DNA from: Acanthaster planci
Lineage: Eukaryota; Echinodermata; Asteroidea; Valvatida; Acanthasteridae
Assembly (NCBI RefSeq): GCF_001949145.1
Contig: NW_019091405.1
Location: 1,466,027-1,516,453, forward strand
Length of the DNA stretch: 50,427 nucleotides
Direction of reading: 5' to 3'
Position numbers and translations under genes: made by a program
Notes under the pieces: generated by a model
The model's database searches: none
What the model saw: only the letters and a program-made list of their open reading frames with translations
What the model was told of the DNA's origin: nothing
Shown: one piece after another, positions 25,801 through 34,756 of the stretch
How positions within the stretch are numbered: position 1 is the stretch's first letter
How the letters are laid out: the number at the start of each line of letters is the position of its first letter

Positions 25801-26285
25801 CATTGTGTCAAGCGTGAGACACATTGACTTGGATAATGTTAAGACATTTTTCACAGACACTGGTTAACAATAGGTGGGCCCGCCCAACTGCAGCACTACA
25901 GTTGTCCCAACTATAGTTGGGACTGATGCTACAGTTGGGGCGTAACATTTATAAAGCGTTATAGAACTTGATGGAATACGGACATATACTCTTTCCCAAT
26001 TTTAAAAAACTTTCCTCTGTGTCGGAATTGACAACTCTTTCCCTCTGACATTTAAATTGAGGGGCTCAATTCTTCATGGCCCGGCTCGTTTGCCTAGCAA
26101 GTAGCAGCAGCATGCCTACCTTTGAAAAAAGTTAAGGAAAGTTTGTACAGTTCTGGCAATGAGAAACCCCACTGAGATTCAACATCTAGTCCATCTTTTG
26201 CCACTGGAGTCGCCTCTGTGGAATTTGGAAGATCTTCACCAACGGTTGGAGTCATGCCGTCAGGAGAAACCAAGAAATCTGCCAT
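7671..26285 (-). CDS. ACBD3: ACBD3 homologue (Golgi acyl-CoA-binding and GOLD domain protein), whole gene, 9 visible exons
   Basis: Joined exons (minus strand, first to last): 26120-26285, 15912-16053, 13733-13873, 12648-12764, 11946-11992 (cut by the N gap), 10808-10916, 9576-9710, 8791-9081, 7671-7888. All have GT-AG borders and the phases agree wherever both sides are visible. Residues about 35-135 form the acyl-CoA-binding domain ([31 protein letters not shown]). They are followed by a charged E/R coiled coil, a Q-rich region, and a C-terminal GOLD domain ([40 protein letters not shown]). This is the vertebrate ACBD3 (GCP60) order. In vertebrates ACBD3 is a peripheral Golgi scaffold that binds giantin through GOLD and PI4KB through the Q-rich region; the same role here is inferred from homology. 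The protein ends in TRDDR, three residues beyond the ending I recall for the human protein. Only the part hidden by the gap is missing. Confidence 0.95.
8110..8300 (+). repeat. Interspersed repeat, copy 1
   Basis: A G-rich core (gggggtgggggagagcag) followed by atcttagct, then ccttgaaacttactatgta and a segment ending acacctgtcaatagtgagtt. It lies in ACBD3 intron 8, about 100 bp from copy 2 (8410-8610). A third copy is at 43490-43690. Confidence 0.55.
8410..8610 (+). repeat. Interspersed repeat, copy 2
   Basis: Same order as copy 1: caaatgttt, ggggtgggggaagggagaat, ctcagctctccc, tttttgaaacttgttgtgca, tccaccatgagtacacctgt. Confidence 0.55.
8791..9081 (-). CDS. ACBD3: ACBD3 exon 8 (GOLD domain, first part)
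   Basis: Contains [20 protein letters not shown], then [20 protein letters not shown], then [13 protein letters not shown] and [17 protein letters not shown]. These are the conserved GOLD-domain motifs of ACBD3, including the acidic loop after VSVHVS. Acceptor AATGCAG, donor GTACGT; phase 1 in, phase 1 out. Confidence 0.96.
9200..9360 (+). repeat. tRNA-derived SINE
   Basis: The 5' part resembles a tRNA: the A-box-like GCCAAGTGGTTAGGG, then GACTCATGATAAAGGCGTC, then the degraded B-box GGTCTAAATCC. It is followed by the body motif CTTGGGCAAGCCACTTTACC and GGGATAACCTGCGATGGACT, which are widespread SINE body sequences in marine invertebrates. It lies between ACBD3 exons 7 and 8. It is a decayed copy, not a tRNA gene. 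Confidence 0.7.
9576..9710 (-). CDS. ACBD3: ACBD3 exon 7 (linker before GOLD)
   Basis: Reads [19 protein letters not shown] and onward to [14 protein letters not shown]. The junction VTGSSGEVS resembles the VAGSSLPTSS linker of vertebrate ACBD3. It is low-complexity and acidic. Acceptor GCCATAG, donor GTAAGT; phase 1 in, phase 1 out. Confidence 0.85.
10808..10916 (-). CDS. ACBD3: ACBD3 exon 6 (Q-rich region)
   Basis: Reads [20 protein letters not shown], then [16 protein letters not shown]. It matches the QLQEQHYQQYMQQL segment of vertebrate ACBD3, the region known to bind PI4KB. The frame starts at phase 0 after CCAACAG and leaves at phase 1 before GTCAGT. Confidence 0.92.
11326..11945. other. 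Assembly gap (620 N)
   Basis: A run of unknown bases. It hides the 3' part of ACBD3 exon 5, and possibly a further small exon of the Q-rich region. No coding call can be made inside it. Confidence 1.
11946..11992 (-). CDS. ACBD3: ACBD3 exon 5, partial (runs into the assembly gap)
   Basis: A strong pyrimidine tract ends in TGTAACAG, followed by an open frame in the right phase: the AG from exon 4 plus G gives R, then [15 protein letters not shown], then the N run. In family members a QF-containing Q-rich segment lies exactly here. The donor and the rest of the exon are hidden by the gap. Confidence 0.7.
12648..12764 (-). CDS. ACBD3: ACBD3 exon 4 (charged coiled coil)
   Basis: Encodes 38 residues that are almost all E, R, K and Q ([20 protein letters not shown], then [12 protein letters not shown]). 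This is the charged helix that follows the acyl-CoA-binding domain. Acceptor GGGCAG, donor GTAGGC; phase 2 in, phase 2 out. The C/T-rich tract on the plus strand here is coding, not a simple repeat. Confidence 0.92.
13733..13873 (-). CDS. ACBD3: ACBD3 exon 3 (acyl-CoA-binding domain, second half)
   Basis: Reads [18 protein letters not shown] and continues to [25 protein letters not shown] and [10 protein letters not shown] match the end of the ACBD3 acyl-CoA-binding domain and the start of the charged coiled coil. Enters phase 2, leaves phase 2; donor GTAACC, acceptor CTCCCAG. Confidence 0.95.
15912..16053 (-). CDS. ACBD3: ACBD3 exon 2 (acyl-CoA-binding domain, first half)
   Basis: Reads [19 protein letters not shown] then [11 protein letters not shown]...[10 protein letters not shown]. 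The acceptor is TTTGCAG and the donor is GTGAGT. It enters at phase 1 and leaves at phase 2, so the junction with exon 3 reads GNDRRRKW, the conserved acyl-CoA-binding-domain motif. Confidence 0.95.
16888..16990. repeat. TACATGTA palindromic low-complexity cluster
   Basis: Several runs of (TGTACA)n / TACATGTACATGTAC separated by short unique spacers. The same motif recurs at 14448, 15716, 18670, 18708, 18920, 18967, 18995, 21124 and 32818. Confidence 0.8.
21138..21177. repeat. Near-perfect 40-bp palindrome
   Basis: 17-bp arms (atacaagtacactgtac and its exact reverse complement) flank a 6-bp centre (atacat). It sits inside a TACATGTA-rich stretch. Confidence 0.8.
22634..22705. repeat. Short degenerate tandem repeat
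   Basis: Three units of TGTCACATGGACAGACAT-like sequence about 25 bp apart, with a fourth degenerate unit near 22845-22880. Confidence 0.65.
25346..25474. mobile_element. Foldback element, copy 1
   Basis: Arms of about 58 bp (25346-25403 and 25416-25474) are inverted repeats with a 12-base loop. Outer ends read aaatactgcatgagtgattt and its complement. The arm parts tagaaaggcat and tactgcatg recur in copy 2 at 33158-33285, and both copies are followed by a gataaggctta sequence. Confidence 0.7.
25590..25948. mobile_element. MITE-like element with 16-bp terminal inverted repeats
   Basis: Starts ATGTTACGCCCCAACT and ends with the exact reverse complement (359 bp). Sub-terminal CCAACTATAGTTGGG palindromes occur several times at both ends. 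It has no coding capacity. A clear target-site duplication is not visible. Confidence 0.7.
26120..26285 (-). CDS. ACBD3: ACBD3 exon 1 (start codon)
   Basis: The ATG at 26285 sits in a good Kozak context (G at -3, G at +4). The frame stays open upstream, but this Met fits the family N-terminus, reading [13 protein letters not shown]. The exon ends ...[14 protein letters not shown] plus one base (phase 1), then GTAGGC. Joined to exon 2 it gives [11 protein letters not shown], the start of the acyl-CoA-binding domain. It encodes 55 residues plus one base. Confidence 0.93.
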
Positions 26286-29131
26286 GTCGGCCGCTACGGG
26301 AGAACGTAAAATCGGCCACGTATTCGTGCACACGCGTAGCGTATCGAATGTCCAAACTCCTGACCCGTATAGTTTTAATTTTATGAAGGAGTGCATTGCG
26401 AACCAGACTAGAATTAAGCGCATCCGCCTTTGTAGAGCGCCATCTAGAGGATCTCGGCTGAAAAAAGTTAGCAGACGACTTGCGCACGAAGATGCAAGGA
26501 GTTTATGGAGCCAATGGGAATGTTTTCTGACTCCATTCACCCACTGGAGGCCTTCCTCTGTGCTTCATCCTAGCATGCCTACTAAGGAATAGTTGAGCAT
26601 TTTGGTGTTATTCGGAAGGATTTGGAGAAAGGGATCTTGGGGAAAACGTTCACTAGACCCATATACTCCTTCGTCGACGAGGGTACATTGTGTATCGATG
26701 AAGGACTATGGTGTAGGGCCCTGGTTACGGGTCTTGTTCAAGAAGTTTACGAACGTCACTCATCCGCTGTTTAAGCACATTGAAGTTCTCGCATGAGCAT
26801 GCAACACATGACTAGAATCTAGATGTTAACTTATCCGTTCCTCAGTGCCAATTTTACCAAAACCCACTGTACAATTCTCAGTCTGTCTTAGATGAGCTTG
26901 TCAGGCGTCATGACAGTAATGAGGATAAAAGTTGAGGGAAATTAATGTAAAAAAGGTTTTCTTTAAAAAAGAGAGGTTTTTATTTCTCAATGAAATTTAC
27001 AGCTTTGGTTTATTTAACACTCGCACAATTTTGTTCAGCACAGATGACAGAGAGTTCTTTACAAAAATAAACTTATCTTGAAATGTGCATAAATTATACT
27101 TTATATGACCATTCAAGCCAAGTAAAATAATTTGTTACATATCAAGTCCATATCAATTGTACTGACTAACTTGTTAAAGTCTCCCCTTTATCTCACTCCT
27201 GTCTTATTTAAAACCTTGTATAAAGGTTTTAAAAGTGACAGACCAAATGTGAATAATTAAGAGTATTGGTCCCTATTTTATTTACTGCGTTCAAGTTAAG
27301 TGATTAAAGTTACATCTTTTAAATAGTTTTCCTACAAGTAAAAATGACACAGTCACAAAGGTGAAAAAATTTTTCTTACGATCAAAAACAAATGCTTGTA
27401 AATAAAAACAAATTGAAGTTCTCAACATAATTAGACTTGTCTCTGAGAACAATAAATAAAATAAATAGGTAAATGAATCAATAACTTGAGCGTGTGGTTT
27501 TAAATGAGGGGTGTGGCCTACAAATGGAAGGGAGGGGGTCAGGAAGGGAGGGACAACAGAGTACTGGTAGGGAGTAAAGAAGTTCAGAAAATGGTTATTA
27601 GGTCTGACATTCAGTTCCAAATTACATGTGCCATGATACATTCTAACTACTAAACCACTTTGAATGAAAAACTGTCAAATTTTCATAAAATTACGACAAT
27701 CACACAAACTGTAAACCTTTCCAGATGGTATTGCAAGTATATAATCTGATTTAACTGGTAATTACAAAAAATCCTTGTACATGTACTACATTGCAACTTG
27801 CTTCAAATTCACGAAACGTATTTGATGAAAACTGTGAAAGCAAATTTTTGTCATACCAAAGATTTACAGACAAATAATCTTTCTCTATTGATATGAAATA
27901 TGTAAATGCAAGCAGAGGTCTCGTAACATGATGAAATTATCAAACGCATTCATGCATATTCTCAATACTTCTAATATAATTCCATTGAAACCAATTTCAT
28001 TCAGTGCACAATACAGTGACACAAACAGAAGTCCTCAAGGTCAGGACTCGGGAGGCTTGCATGGCAGCAACGTAGGTATCTTTGGATAAATACCCAGAAT
28101 TTGTTATACTATGTAAAAAAGGTACAAAAATACTCCTTACACCACTTGTTAGCACACACAATCACGTTGCCGATTTAACTTCCTATTTCAAACTGTTAAC
28201 CTAGAAATAGCTATAGCACTACATGTTGAGTATGGTCCAACCAACTTCCCTCCCAAAGTAGCTTTAATTCAACAGTTGGGTGAGAAATAGAAGGCTGGGG
28301 GAGAAATTATTCTGCAGGGCCACAGAGCTTTAAACAGGAATTCACAATCAACCAGAATGCCAAGACATTTGTTTTCGGGGGTGCAAGTTAATTTAAAGAT
28401 TTTGCACCAGCACACACGGGAGCTGCTGACCATAGGTGCATTCGAATAGCTTTTAAGGGTTGATTCGGGCTCAACTCGGGCTCAACTTTGTCCCCACAGT
28501 CTTGCTTTTTGGATTAACGACCATTGTCAGGTCAGGGTTGCCCGTTGAAGCTACTCGAGTGCACCCCATGTAGCGTTATTGAGCACTTTGACAATTAGGA
28601 ATGGAGGGATTGATGAGAGTGAAAAGCAGCCAATGAAAACCCAGATTCTCTGAGACGGCAGCCCGTTTCCGTATTTACAAGGCCTTGTTTGAATCACTTG
28701 GCTCAGGCTGATGCTAACACCTCCACCCAAGGAAGTCATTGGCTGCAGGCCAGGGCCACTTTCCATAACAATGTGTGCCTTGTGCCAGTTCAAATCACTT
28801 GATTTTTGTCCGAAGTCGGGTTTTAAGGCTAAAAATGGGAATGCTTGATCCCAGGCCAATCCTGTACAAACTTTTCAAGGTTTTGCAACATTTTAATAAA
28901 CATCTTTTTAAATACTTCCTTGCATCTGGCCAAGGCTTCCCCCTTTGGATTTAGGTTCTCACCCTGCTCTTATCCTACTAAGTTAGGGTGCACTTCACTC
29001 ACTGTAGATGCCGGTGATTCTCACTGGATCTGCACAAGAACAATACAAGCCCCTCCAAAACTGCTGTGCGTGAGTGAAATGCGCCCCCATAGAGGCCCCG
29101 ATTCTAAACCCTTCCACTTGACCACCGGCGT
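26286..29131. other. ACBD3 promoter side / SAMD15-like 3' flank
   Basis: The part next to 26285 is relatively GC-rich and should contain the ACBD3 5' UTR and promoter. No TATA box in a convincing place was seen. The rest is AT-rich and includes the SAMD15-like 3' UTR. Minus-strand AATAAA motifs occur near 26977 and 27276, but none can be assigned as the poly(A) signal. Confidence 0.5.
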
Positions 29132-29335
29132 CTACCTCTTGGTGCCATTCTTGGCCAGCTCTTCCTTCTTGACCTCCTTGAGGTACTTGACATACGTCAG
29201 GCTGTCGGCCTTGGGGCCGGTGATGCTCTTCCGCTCCAGGTACATGCCCATGGTCTCCCGGTGAGGCAGGGAGATACTGCGATTCCAGTAGGGCTCCTCA
29301 ATATCTAGTAGGTCTCTCACACTCTTGGAGATATG
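29132..29335 (-). CDS. SAMD15: SAMD15-like exon 3 (C-terminal tail and stop)
   Basis: Reads HISKSVRDLLDIEEPYWNRS, then ISLPHRETMGMYLERKSITG, then PKADSLTYVKYLKEVKKEEL and AKNGTKR, with TAG at 29132-29134. It completes the last SAM helix and adds a conserved-looking tail. Acceptor CACCCTTAG. Confidence 0.88.
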   Translation of the reverse strand, partial: HISKSVRDLLDIEEPYWNRSISLPHRETMGMYLERKSITGPKADSLTYVKYLKEVKKEELAKNGTKR

Positions 29336-31920
29336 CTAAGGGTGGAGTAAATACAGGATAAAGCTCAATCAAGTCAAATACTTTAACCTTCCATTGGAAT
29401 GAATATTTTGAATATTCATCAATACCACACTACCACGAAGGGAGAAACAAAATAAACATTTGTTTAGTACAAAATGTAAGAAGAAAGTCAATTTGAAAGA
29501 AAAGGGTTGTTTTGGCCTTACTTTTGGGCAAATGTATTCAGCTGCCTTGAGGTTTACTAGTCACATATCCTTTCTGAATTCAATTTTATATTAAATCTCT
29601 ATTTTGTTGATTTTCACCACAGCATAATGTGATGATGTAAACAAATATTTGAATATGCGGTTATCAATTGAATATCCAATATTTGAATTATCGGCCAAGC
29701 CCTAGATAAGCTGCAGAAAACTTAGGGCACCTTATCATACGAGAAGTTTTAAAACACAGCTTTATTCCTCTTTCTCACAGGGGCAGGGCAAGAAAGGAGA
29801 ATATTTTGAATGAACTGAAATGTACCTTGATGTGCTCAAAATCTGTAATGCCAAGCGAAGGAAGATGAGATGCGTCAACTAAAATGAGCTTACGACCATC
29901 CATTGCATTCGCTGTGAAGCACTCCTAACAATGGGAAGAAGAGACATTTACAATTAAAACAAGAAAAGACTTTTTGGGGGTAATGGCAAAATATACCCCT
30001 TCAACTGCAGGAATGATAACATTTGATTTGACTAGCCTATAGCTAGTATACACGGTTCATATATTATCGTGGAAACTCTATTATCATGGTATCGGAAATT
30101 TTGAATTTTGCATTGCCAATGAGTTCCCAATCGGCAATATTCACCCAGGCAATCAATAAATTATGGCCTGAGGATAAGTTTTATTAAAACAGTAAGTAAT
30201 TCTGCATGTTTCTGTAAGTTTTGATAATTTTTAGTAAAAGACAGACTTTTTCCGAAATTTGAAAATTTTTCTTCACCGTGTGTTATTACCTACCATCTGT
30301 CTCTTCTACAATTTTACTAACACCGCCCTGCCCTTGGATATCCGTAGCTGGGTTCCCATTTTGTCCCCTCCAAAATAGTAAAAAATGTCAAAACACACAT
30401 TTTAAACACAAAAGTGTCCAGTTTGTTTCAGAGTCAAAATAAGGGCTTCTGCATTAAAAAGCCTTCTTGTGTGCGTAAAGTGCGCCCCCAATCTCCATTA
30501 CAATGGACTTATATCAATAGTACTTTCACCCTCTGGGGCAATTAATAGCGAATAATTATGTTAGCATTAATGTAGTGGGACGCCGCTTGGGGTCGGTCTC
30601 CAATATTATTTGGGACAGGAATAATAAATAATTACTTGTAGGTATCGCAAATTTCATTTTCTTGGAGTACTCATTATTTTATCATTGTCTGAAACAATTG
30701 TTGAATGTGTCTGCTTTGTGAGTTCTACCCCCCGAGAGTTATAACCATATCATTGGACCTGAACTATTTAATTCAAAAATTAATGTTAAAAATTCTAAAC
30801 ATCCACTGAAAAAAATCTTCAAGTTGTGTAAGAAGAGCAAAAAAACTGAGACATTAATGCCAATGTAGCTAAATTATTCACTATTAATTGCTCTGGAGGG
30901 TAAAAGTACGATAGATACAAGTCTACTGTAATGAAGATTGGGGGCGCATTTTACGCTTGCAAAAATTTATCAGCGCAGCGCCCTTATTTTGATTTTAAAA
31001 AAAATGGGCAGTTTCGTGGTTAAAAATGTGCCTTTAGGCACCTTTTGGCCATTTCGGAATTGACGTAATTATGGGAACCCAGCAACGGATATCCAAGAGC
31101 AGGGTGGTGTTAGATATTGGGGCCTAGGTCTAACTGTTAAAGAGATAGACGATAGGGAAGCCAAATGACAGACACAGGTGAAGGATAATTGGAGTAATTG
31201 CAGAATACCCTGCCACGCGAAAACACCCCCTAAAAATCCAGTCAACTGGAGGTTGTTCGACTTCAGGTTATCCTTACTGTGTCAAGGTATGCGTTGTGTA
31301 CAACAATGCAGTCATTCTTGAGAACGAAGCACTGCAACGCAAAGTGAATGGGGAAGGCGGAAGAATTTTCCCAAGTCCAATGTGGGTCCCAGGAAGCGGC
31401 TACGCAGATACGGGGATACGAAGTGGGCCATGGGCCTTGTGGATGGAAGCGTATCCGCAGCTACGAGGTGGGCAAGGGGAGTGGCGGGGTATTCTGCAAT
31501 TGTGCCAAAAAATTTACAAATTTCGGCAAAATTACACCGGCCTCTTTCTTAAAAATTATCAACCCTACAGAAACATGCAGAATTGTTCACTCTGTTTCAA
31601 TAAAACCTATCCTCAGGCCATAATTTTATTGATTGCATGGGCGAATATTGCCGATTGGGATCTCACTGACATTGGCAAAGCAAAATTCCAAATTTCTGAA
31701 ACCGCGAGAGTTACCGCGAGAGTTACCGCGAGAACATATGCATGTAGGCCTAAGCCTCGTTGATTTATCATCGGGAATATCTTGTAAAATCGAAAATAAA
31801 ACGAACCCTATATTGAGGATAACCAAGATCTGCCATCCAGTCTGCGACTTGCTGACTAGACCATCTCAAACAAGCCGGCTCCATCGCTTCCGACCGCACC
31901 ATCGTCGCTGTCTCCGCCAT
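29132..31920 (-). CDS. SAMD15: SAM-domain protein, SAMD15-like, 3 exons, 138 residues
   Basis: Exons 31807-31920, 29826-29924 and 29132-29335 (minus strand) join in phase 0 at both junctions. The N-terminal 70 or so residues form a sterile alpha motif: LRWSSQQVADWMADLGYPQY, then RECFTANAMDGRKLILVDAS, then HLPSLGITDFEHIK. The C-terminal tail reads DIEEPYWNRSISLPHRETMG, then LERKSITGPKADSLTYVKYL. SAM followed by a PYWNRSISLPHR-type tail is how I recall the C-terminus of vertebrate SAMD15. Here the protein is far shorter than human SAMD15, which has a long N-terminal extension. SAM domains usually mediate protein-protein or RNA contacts; the function of this family is poorly known. The symbol is a best match, not certain. 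Confidence 0.82.
29826..29924 (-). CDS. SAMD15: SAMD15-like exon 2 (C-terminal half of SAM)
   Basis: Encodes 33 residues, ECFTANAMDGRKLILVDASH then LPSLGITDFEHIK. This has the SAM signature of a buried L/I-L-V segment followed by LGI-x-D-xx-H. Acceptor TGTTAG, donor GTACAT; phase 0 on both sides. Confidence 0.85.
30317..31113. mobile_element. Long inverted-repeat element (about 260-bp arms)
   Basis: The left arm (30317-30573) and right arm (30851-31113) are diverged inverted repeats around a 277-bp spacer. Shared landmarks are ctaacaccgccctgcccttg, gatatccgtagctgggttcc, gcgcccccaatctccattac and gcaattaatagcgaataatt. It lies in intron 1 of the SAMD15-like gene and has no coding capacity, so it is best read as a long-TIR non-autonomous transposon. 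Confidence 0.7.
31701..31733. repeat. 12-bp tandem repeat (accgcgagagtt)
   Basis: Two full units and most of a third, 74 bp into the intron after SAMD15-like exon 1. CpG-rich. Confidence 0.8.
31807..31920 (-). CDS. SAMD15: SAMD15-like exon 1 (start, N-terminal half of SAM)
   Basis: The ATG at 31920 has a strong context (A at -3, G at +4). Reads MAETATMVRSEAMEPACLRW, then SSQQVADWMADLGYPQYR. The donor is AGG|GTTCGT, not an ideal site, but it is the one that keeps frame and restores the SAM helix joined to RECFTANAMDG. Confidence 0.8.
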
Positions 31921-33027
31921 CTTGTTGTCTGTTGCTATGCCCTGCATGCTAGCTAGATAGTGCTTGCGCCTAGCTACCTATCACAACAACATGACCAACG
32001 TACAAAGTTGACAAAAAGCGAAACCTACAGTGCGCCCTCCTTTGAACTACATGTGCATTAGGGCAGGTTTTTTTTGGGGGGGGGGATAAAACTGTTGATC
32101 CAGTGTATGATGGGCAACTAGTCCCAGTACTTTTTAAAATTTAAACTTTTCAAATTCTTACCATTTCCGTCCGTACCACCAAATTATAGGGGGGGGGGTC
32201 TTACTGACGGCTGTTACAGTCTTTTCAGTTCACCATGCATTCCTGTGGACATTGACAAAATTAATGGTGTTACGCTGTTCAGATTTAGACGCACATAGAC
32301 TTGGTGATTTTAGCGGTCTCGCTAATGTGACATTCACACAGCGAAATAATCTTGACATTTGAGAATATTTTCAAGTTTTCTATAGCGGTAAAAAAGCTTG
32401 GAACATTATGCTGTCTGGTCAAGTTCAGTTTAAATTATTGATTCCCGGCGCTTTTCCAATTTTCCACAAACCGTACCCTCAAAACACGGAGAAAGCTATA
32501 AACAATGATCACAAAATGTATTCTTATTTTGTGGCGTTGATCATGACAATGCTTCAACCTTTATTGACCCATTTTTTTCTCGAGCTCTTCTGAAATATCT
32601 TGAGAATTTTGTCGGAATTTCCCCCGTTTGATTTCTTCAACAGTTTCTTACACTGTAAAGCGCTTGTAACTGGCCGGAGTATTTGTAGCGCCCTCTCTTG
32701 AATAGCAAGTGAAAGTTCCCAGCGGGACGATGAACTCCAACTGGCTGGTCCCCTGCGAAATAAAGAAACAGCGATCAGTCGATGGCTGGCGCGGCTGGTA
32801 TACCGCTTCTGCCCAGGTACATGTACATGTACAGTACATTGTGCATGTATTTCTACGCGAACAGCACTGCACAAATTAACATGTGTACGTGTGATTGCCG
32901 TTACGGCACGTACGGTTAATGCATCCAGCGTGGAACCTGATGACCTCTCTCCACTTGCGGGCCCGGCACAAGCGTCAAATTAATCAGTTTCATGTGAGCG
33001 TGACACTCATGTGACCGAACCAAAAGG
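31921..33027. promoter_or_regulatory. Intergenic region between divergent SAMD15-like and LYSET genes
   Basis: The SAM gene starts leftward at 31920, and a good rightward donor lies at 33076. The region should hold both promoters or one shared promoter. CpG-containing stretches occur near 31870-31930 and 32880-32960. A TACATGTACATGTAC cluster is at 32818. No specific factor site is claimed. Confidence 0.4.
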
Positions 33028-33075
33028 TAATTACTTATTTTCTGTATCGGGCTTTTAATCGTTATTTGGAAAAAG
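33028..33075 (+). promoter_or_regulatory. Possible LYSET 5' non-coding exon end (splice donor at 33076)
   Basis: GGAAAAAG|GTAAGTTT at 33076 is a near-ideal donor on the LYSET strand, about 1.6 kb upstream of the coding-exon acceptor. A second, weaker donor lies at CCAAAAG|GTAATT just upstream. It could end an untranslated first exon; no start site can be assigned from sequence. Confidence 0.3.
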
Positions 33076-34709
33076 GTAAGTTTAATACCACTGTACTTGT
33101 CTGTTGTTTATCGTGTTCAGATAATCATGGAGCTAGAAATGCTGTAATCTGATAATGTACTGCATGGCTGATTTGCACAGCTGTAGAAAGGCATTGTGAA
33201 AAGGGAAAAGAGGCACTGTTTGCCCCTTTTTCCTTCCCATGATGCCTTTATACTATTTTGCAAAATTACTCTTGCACTCGCAGTATTGATTAGCGATAAG
33301 GCTTATTTGTTGATTATATTGTGACAGCCGGATGTCGGACAACTTCAACTTGACTCAGTGTAACAACCGTTTGCCAACTCAACTCGGAACAACACTACCA
33401 TTGAGGTAACTCAAGCGGTGGGACAACTCAACTGTTTACCATGGAGGTAGCCCTCCATGTGTTTACCAAGTCTCTGTTACGCCAATTAAAATCATTTCCT
33501 TGTTTATCATCACAGCCCGACTAGATTTTCCCAGCCGCCCTGACTTTTTTTGATATTTGATATTTCCATCTTTTTAACAAATTTCCAGCCCTTTTCAACC
33601 TTGCAGATGTGTCTGCACTCCAAAAATGTGGGTTTTTTTAAAATTCTCTAGTCTTGCCCTCAACGATAACCGACTGATCTGATTATGACTATACATGTAG
33701 ATGGAACACTCAAGCATTAAAATACTGTACAACTACAAGAAAGGTATTTTTTTAGACTATCTGAAAAGTCTGGAAAATACTAACTTGAAATATTGAAGGT
33801 CCTCCCGGCCCAAAAATATAAGTTTGAGTGATTATAAACAAGGAATTAATTTCAATTGGCCTTAAGACAACTTAACCATTCAAGATGTGTACTTGACAGG
33901 GTGTGGGGCATTTAACACAGAGTGCAGGCATGGCAGGTTATGTGTTTGGGTAAATTTGCATGTGTCTTGTTACGTTGCAACTTGACTCACCAGATATGGC
34001 GTACATGGGCATTAGGGACCCAATGACGCTGTGGTGGACAGCATGTCGGCTGACCAAACAGGTGCTGTGCGGGGTGCACAGTAGCCCAAGTTGGACGACA
34101 TCTTCATTACGTTATGACTAACGTCCAGGATATAAGGGCATCTTAAATTTTTTTTTCACATTTTAAATCTCTCCCCCAGTTGTTTCTTTGTTTTCATTCT
34201 GGGGAAAAGGTGTGAGCAATGTGACTGTGAAGCACACTCATAACAAGTCTCTATTGACAATTTGCCTCAACAGTCAAGTTGTCTGTCCATTTGAGGCAAA
34301 GACGGTCAAGTTGTCCCATCGGTCGAGTTGTTCCACATCGAGTTGACAAACGGTCCAGTTGTCCAAGCCCCCGTGCTGTTACTTAGTTTTCAGTGATCCT
34401 TATTCCTGTCCGATTTAACTTCCTCATTCTTTGACTTGTCAAAACACTACTTTACAGCCTGTACTGCTGAATTAGAAAAGAGCGATCATGTGATCAAACC
34501 CTCGATCAAACACCGAGGATGTGTTACTTATTCCTCCATGATCAAGCTCTGTGTACATTATGTGTAAGACAACTTGAACAGTGATCTTGAACAACTAATT
34601 TGAACATGGTGTATGAAGTGATAATCTGGCTATTCCCTTTTGTATTTAGGGTAATTTGCTGTGTTTGCACTCTTGCAGAAATAAAGTGATTTTTTCCCCC
34701 TTGCTACAG
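33076..34709 (+). other. LYSET: Putative LYSET 5' intron
   Basis: AT-rich, ends in a strong acceptor (TTTTTTCCCCCTTGCTACAG). Contains foldback copy 2 and a stretch around 33340-33430 and 34255-34360 with repeated 'caactca / caagttgtc' words. No exon seen. Confidence 0.4.
33158..33285. mobile_element. Foldback element, copy 2
   Basis: tactgcatggctgatttgca, then gtagaaaggcattgtgaaaa, with a right arm running ccccttttccttcccatgat to cgcagta. Same layout as 25346-25474 but more diverged. It is followed by gcgataaggctta. Confidence 0.65.
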
Positions 34710-34756
34710 CACTGGTGTTTTTCATACAACTGGAATCACCAAATCCCCTCGGCGAG
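34710..34756 (+). other. LYSET: LYSET coding-exon 5' part (UTR or extended N-terminus)
   Basis: Lies between the acceptor TTGCTACAG and the conserved start. It is open in the LYSET frame (LVFFIQLESPNPLGE). Human LYSET also has an N-terminally extended isoform, but I see no matching sequence. Either 5' UTR or the end of an alternative N-terminus. Confidence 0.5.

Larger units (their letters stand above)
16054..26119 (-). other. ACBD3: ACBD3 intron 1 (10 kb)
   Basis: AT-rich, with many TACATGTA clusters (16888-16990, 18660-18725, 18905-19005, 21122-21195), a strong palindrome at 21138-21177, tandem repeats at 22634-22705, a foldback at 25346-25474 and a TIR element at 25590-25948. No nested exon could be supported. 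Confidence 0.75.

Noticed and set aside
26218-26796. Plus-strand open frames opposite and beyond ACBD3 exon 1 (26218-26592 and 26593-26796)
   Set aside because: The first is antisense to a confirmed exon. The second has no ATG start, no splice context and no family resemblance.
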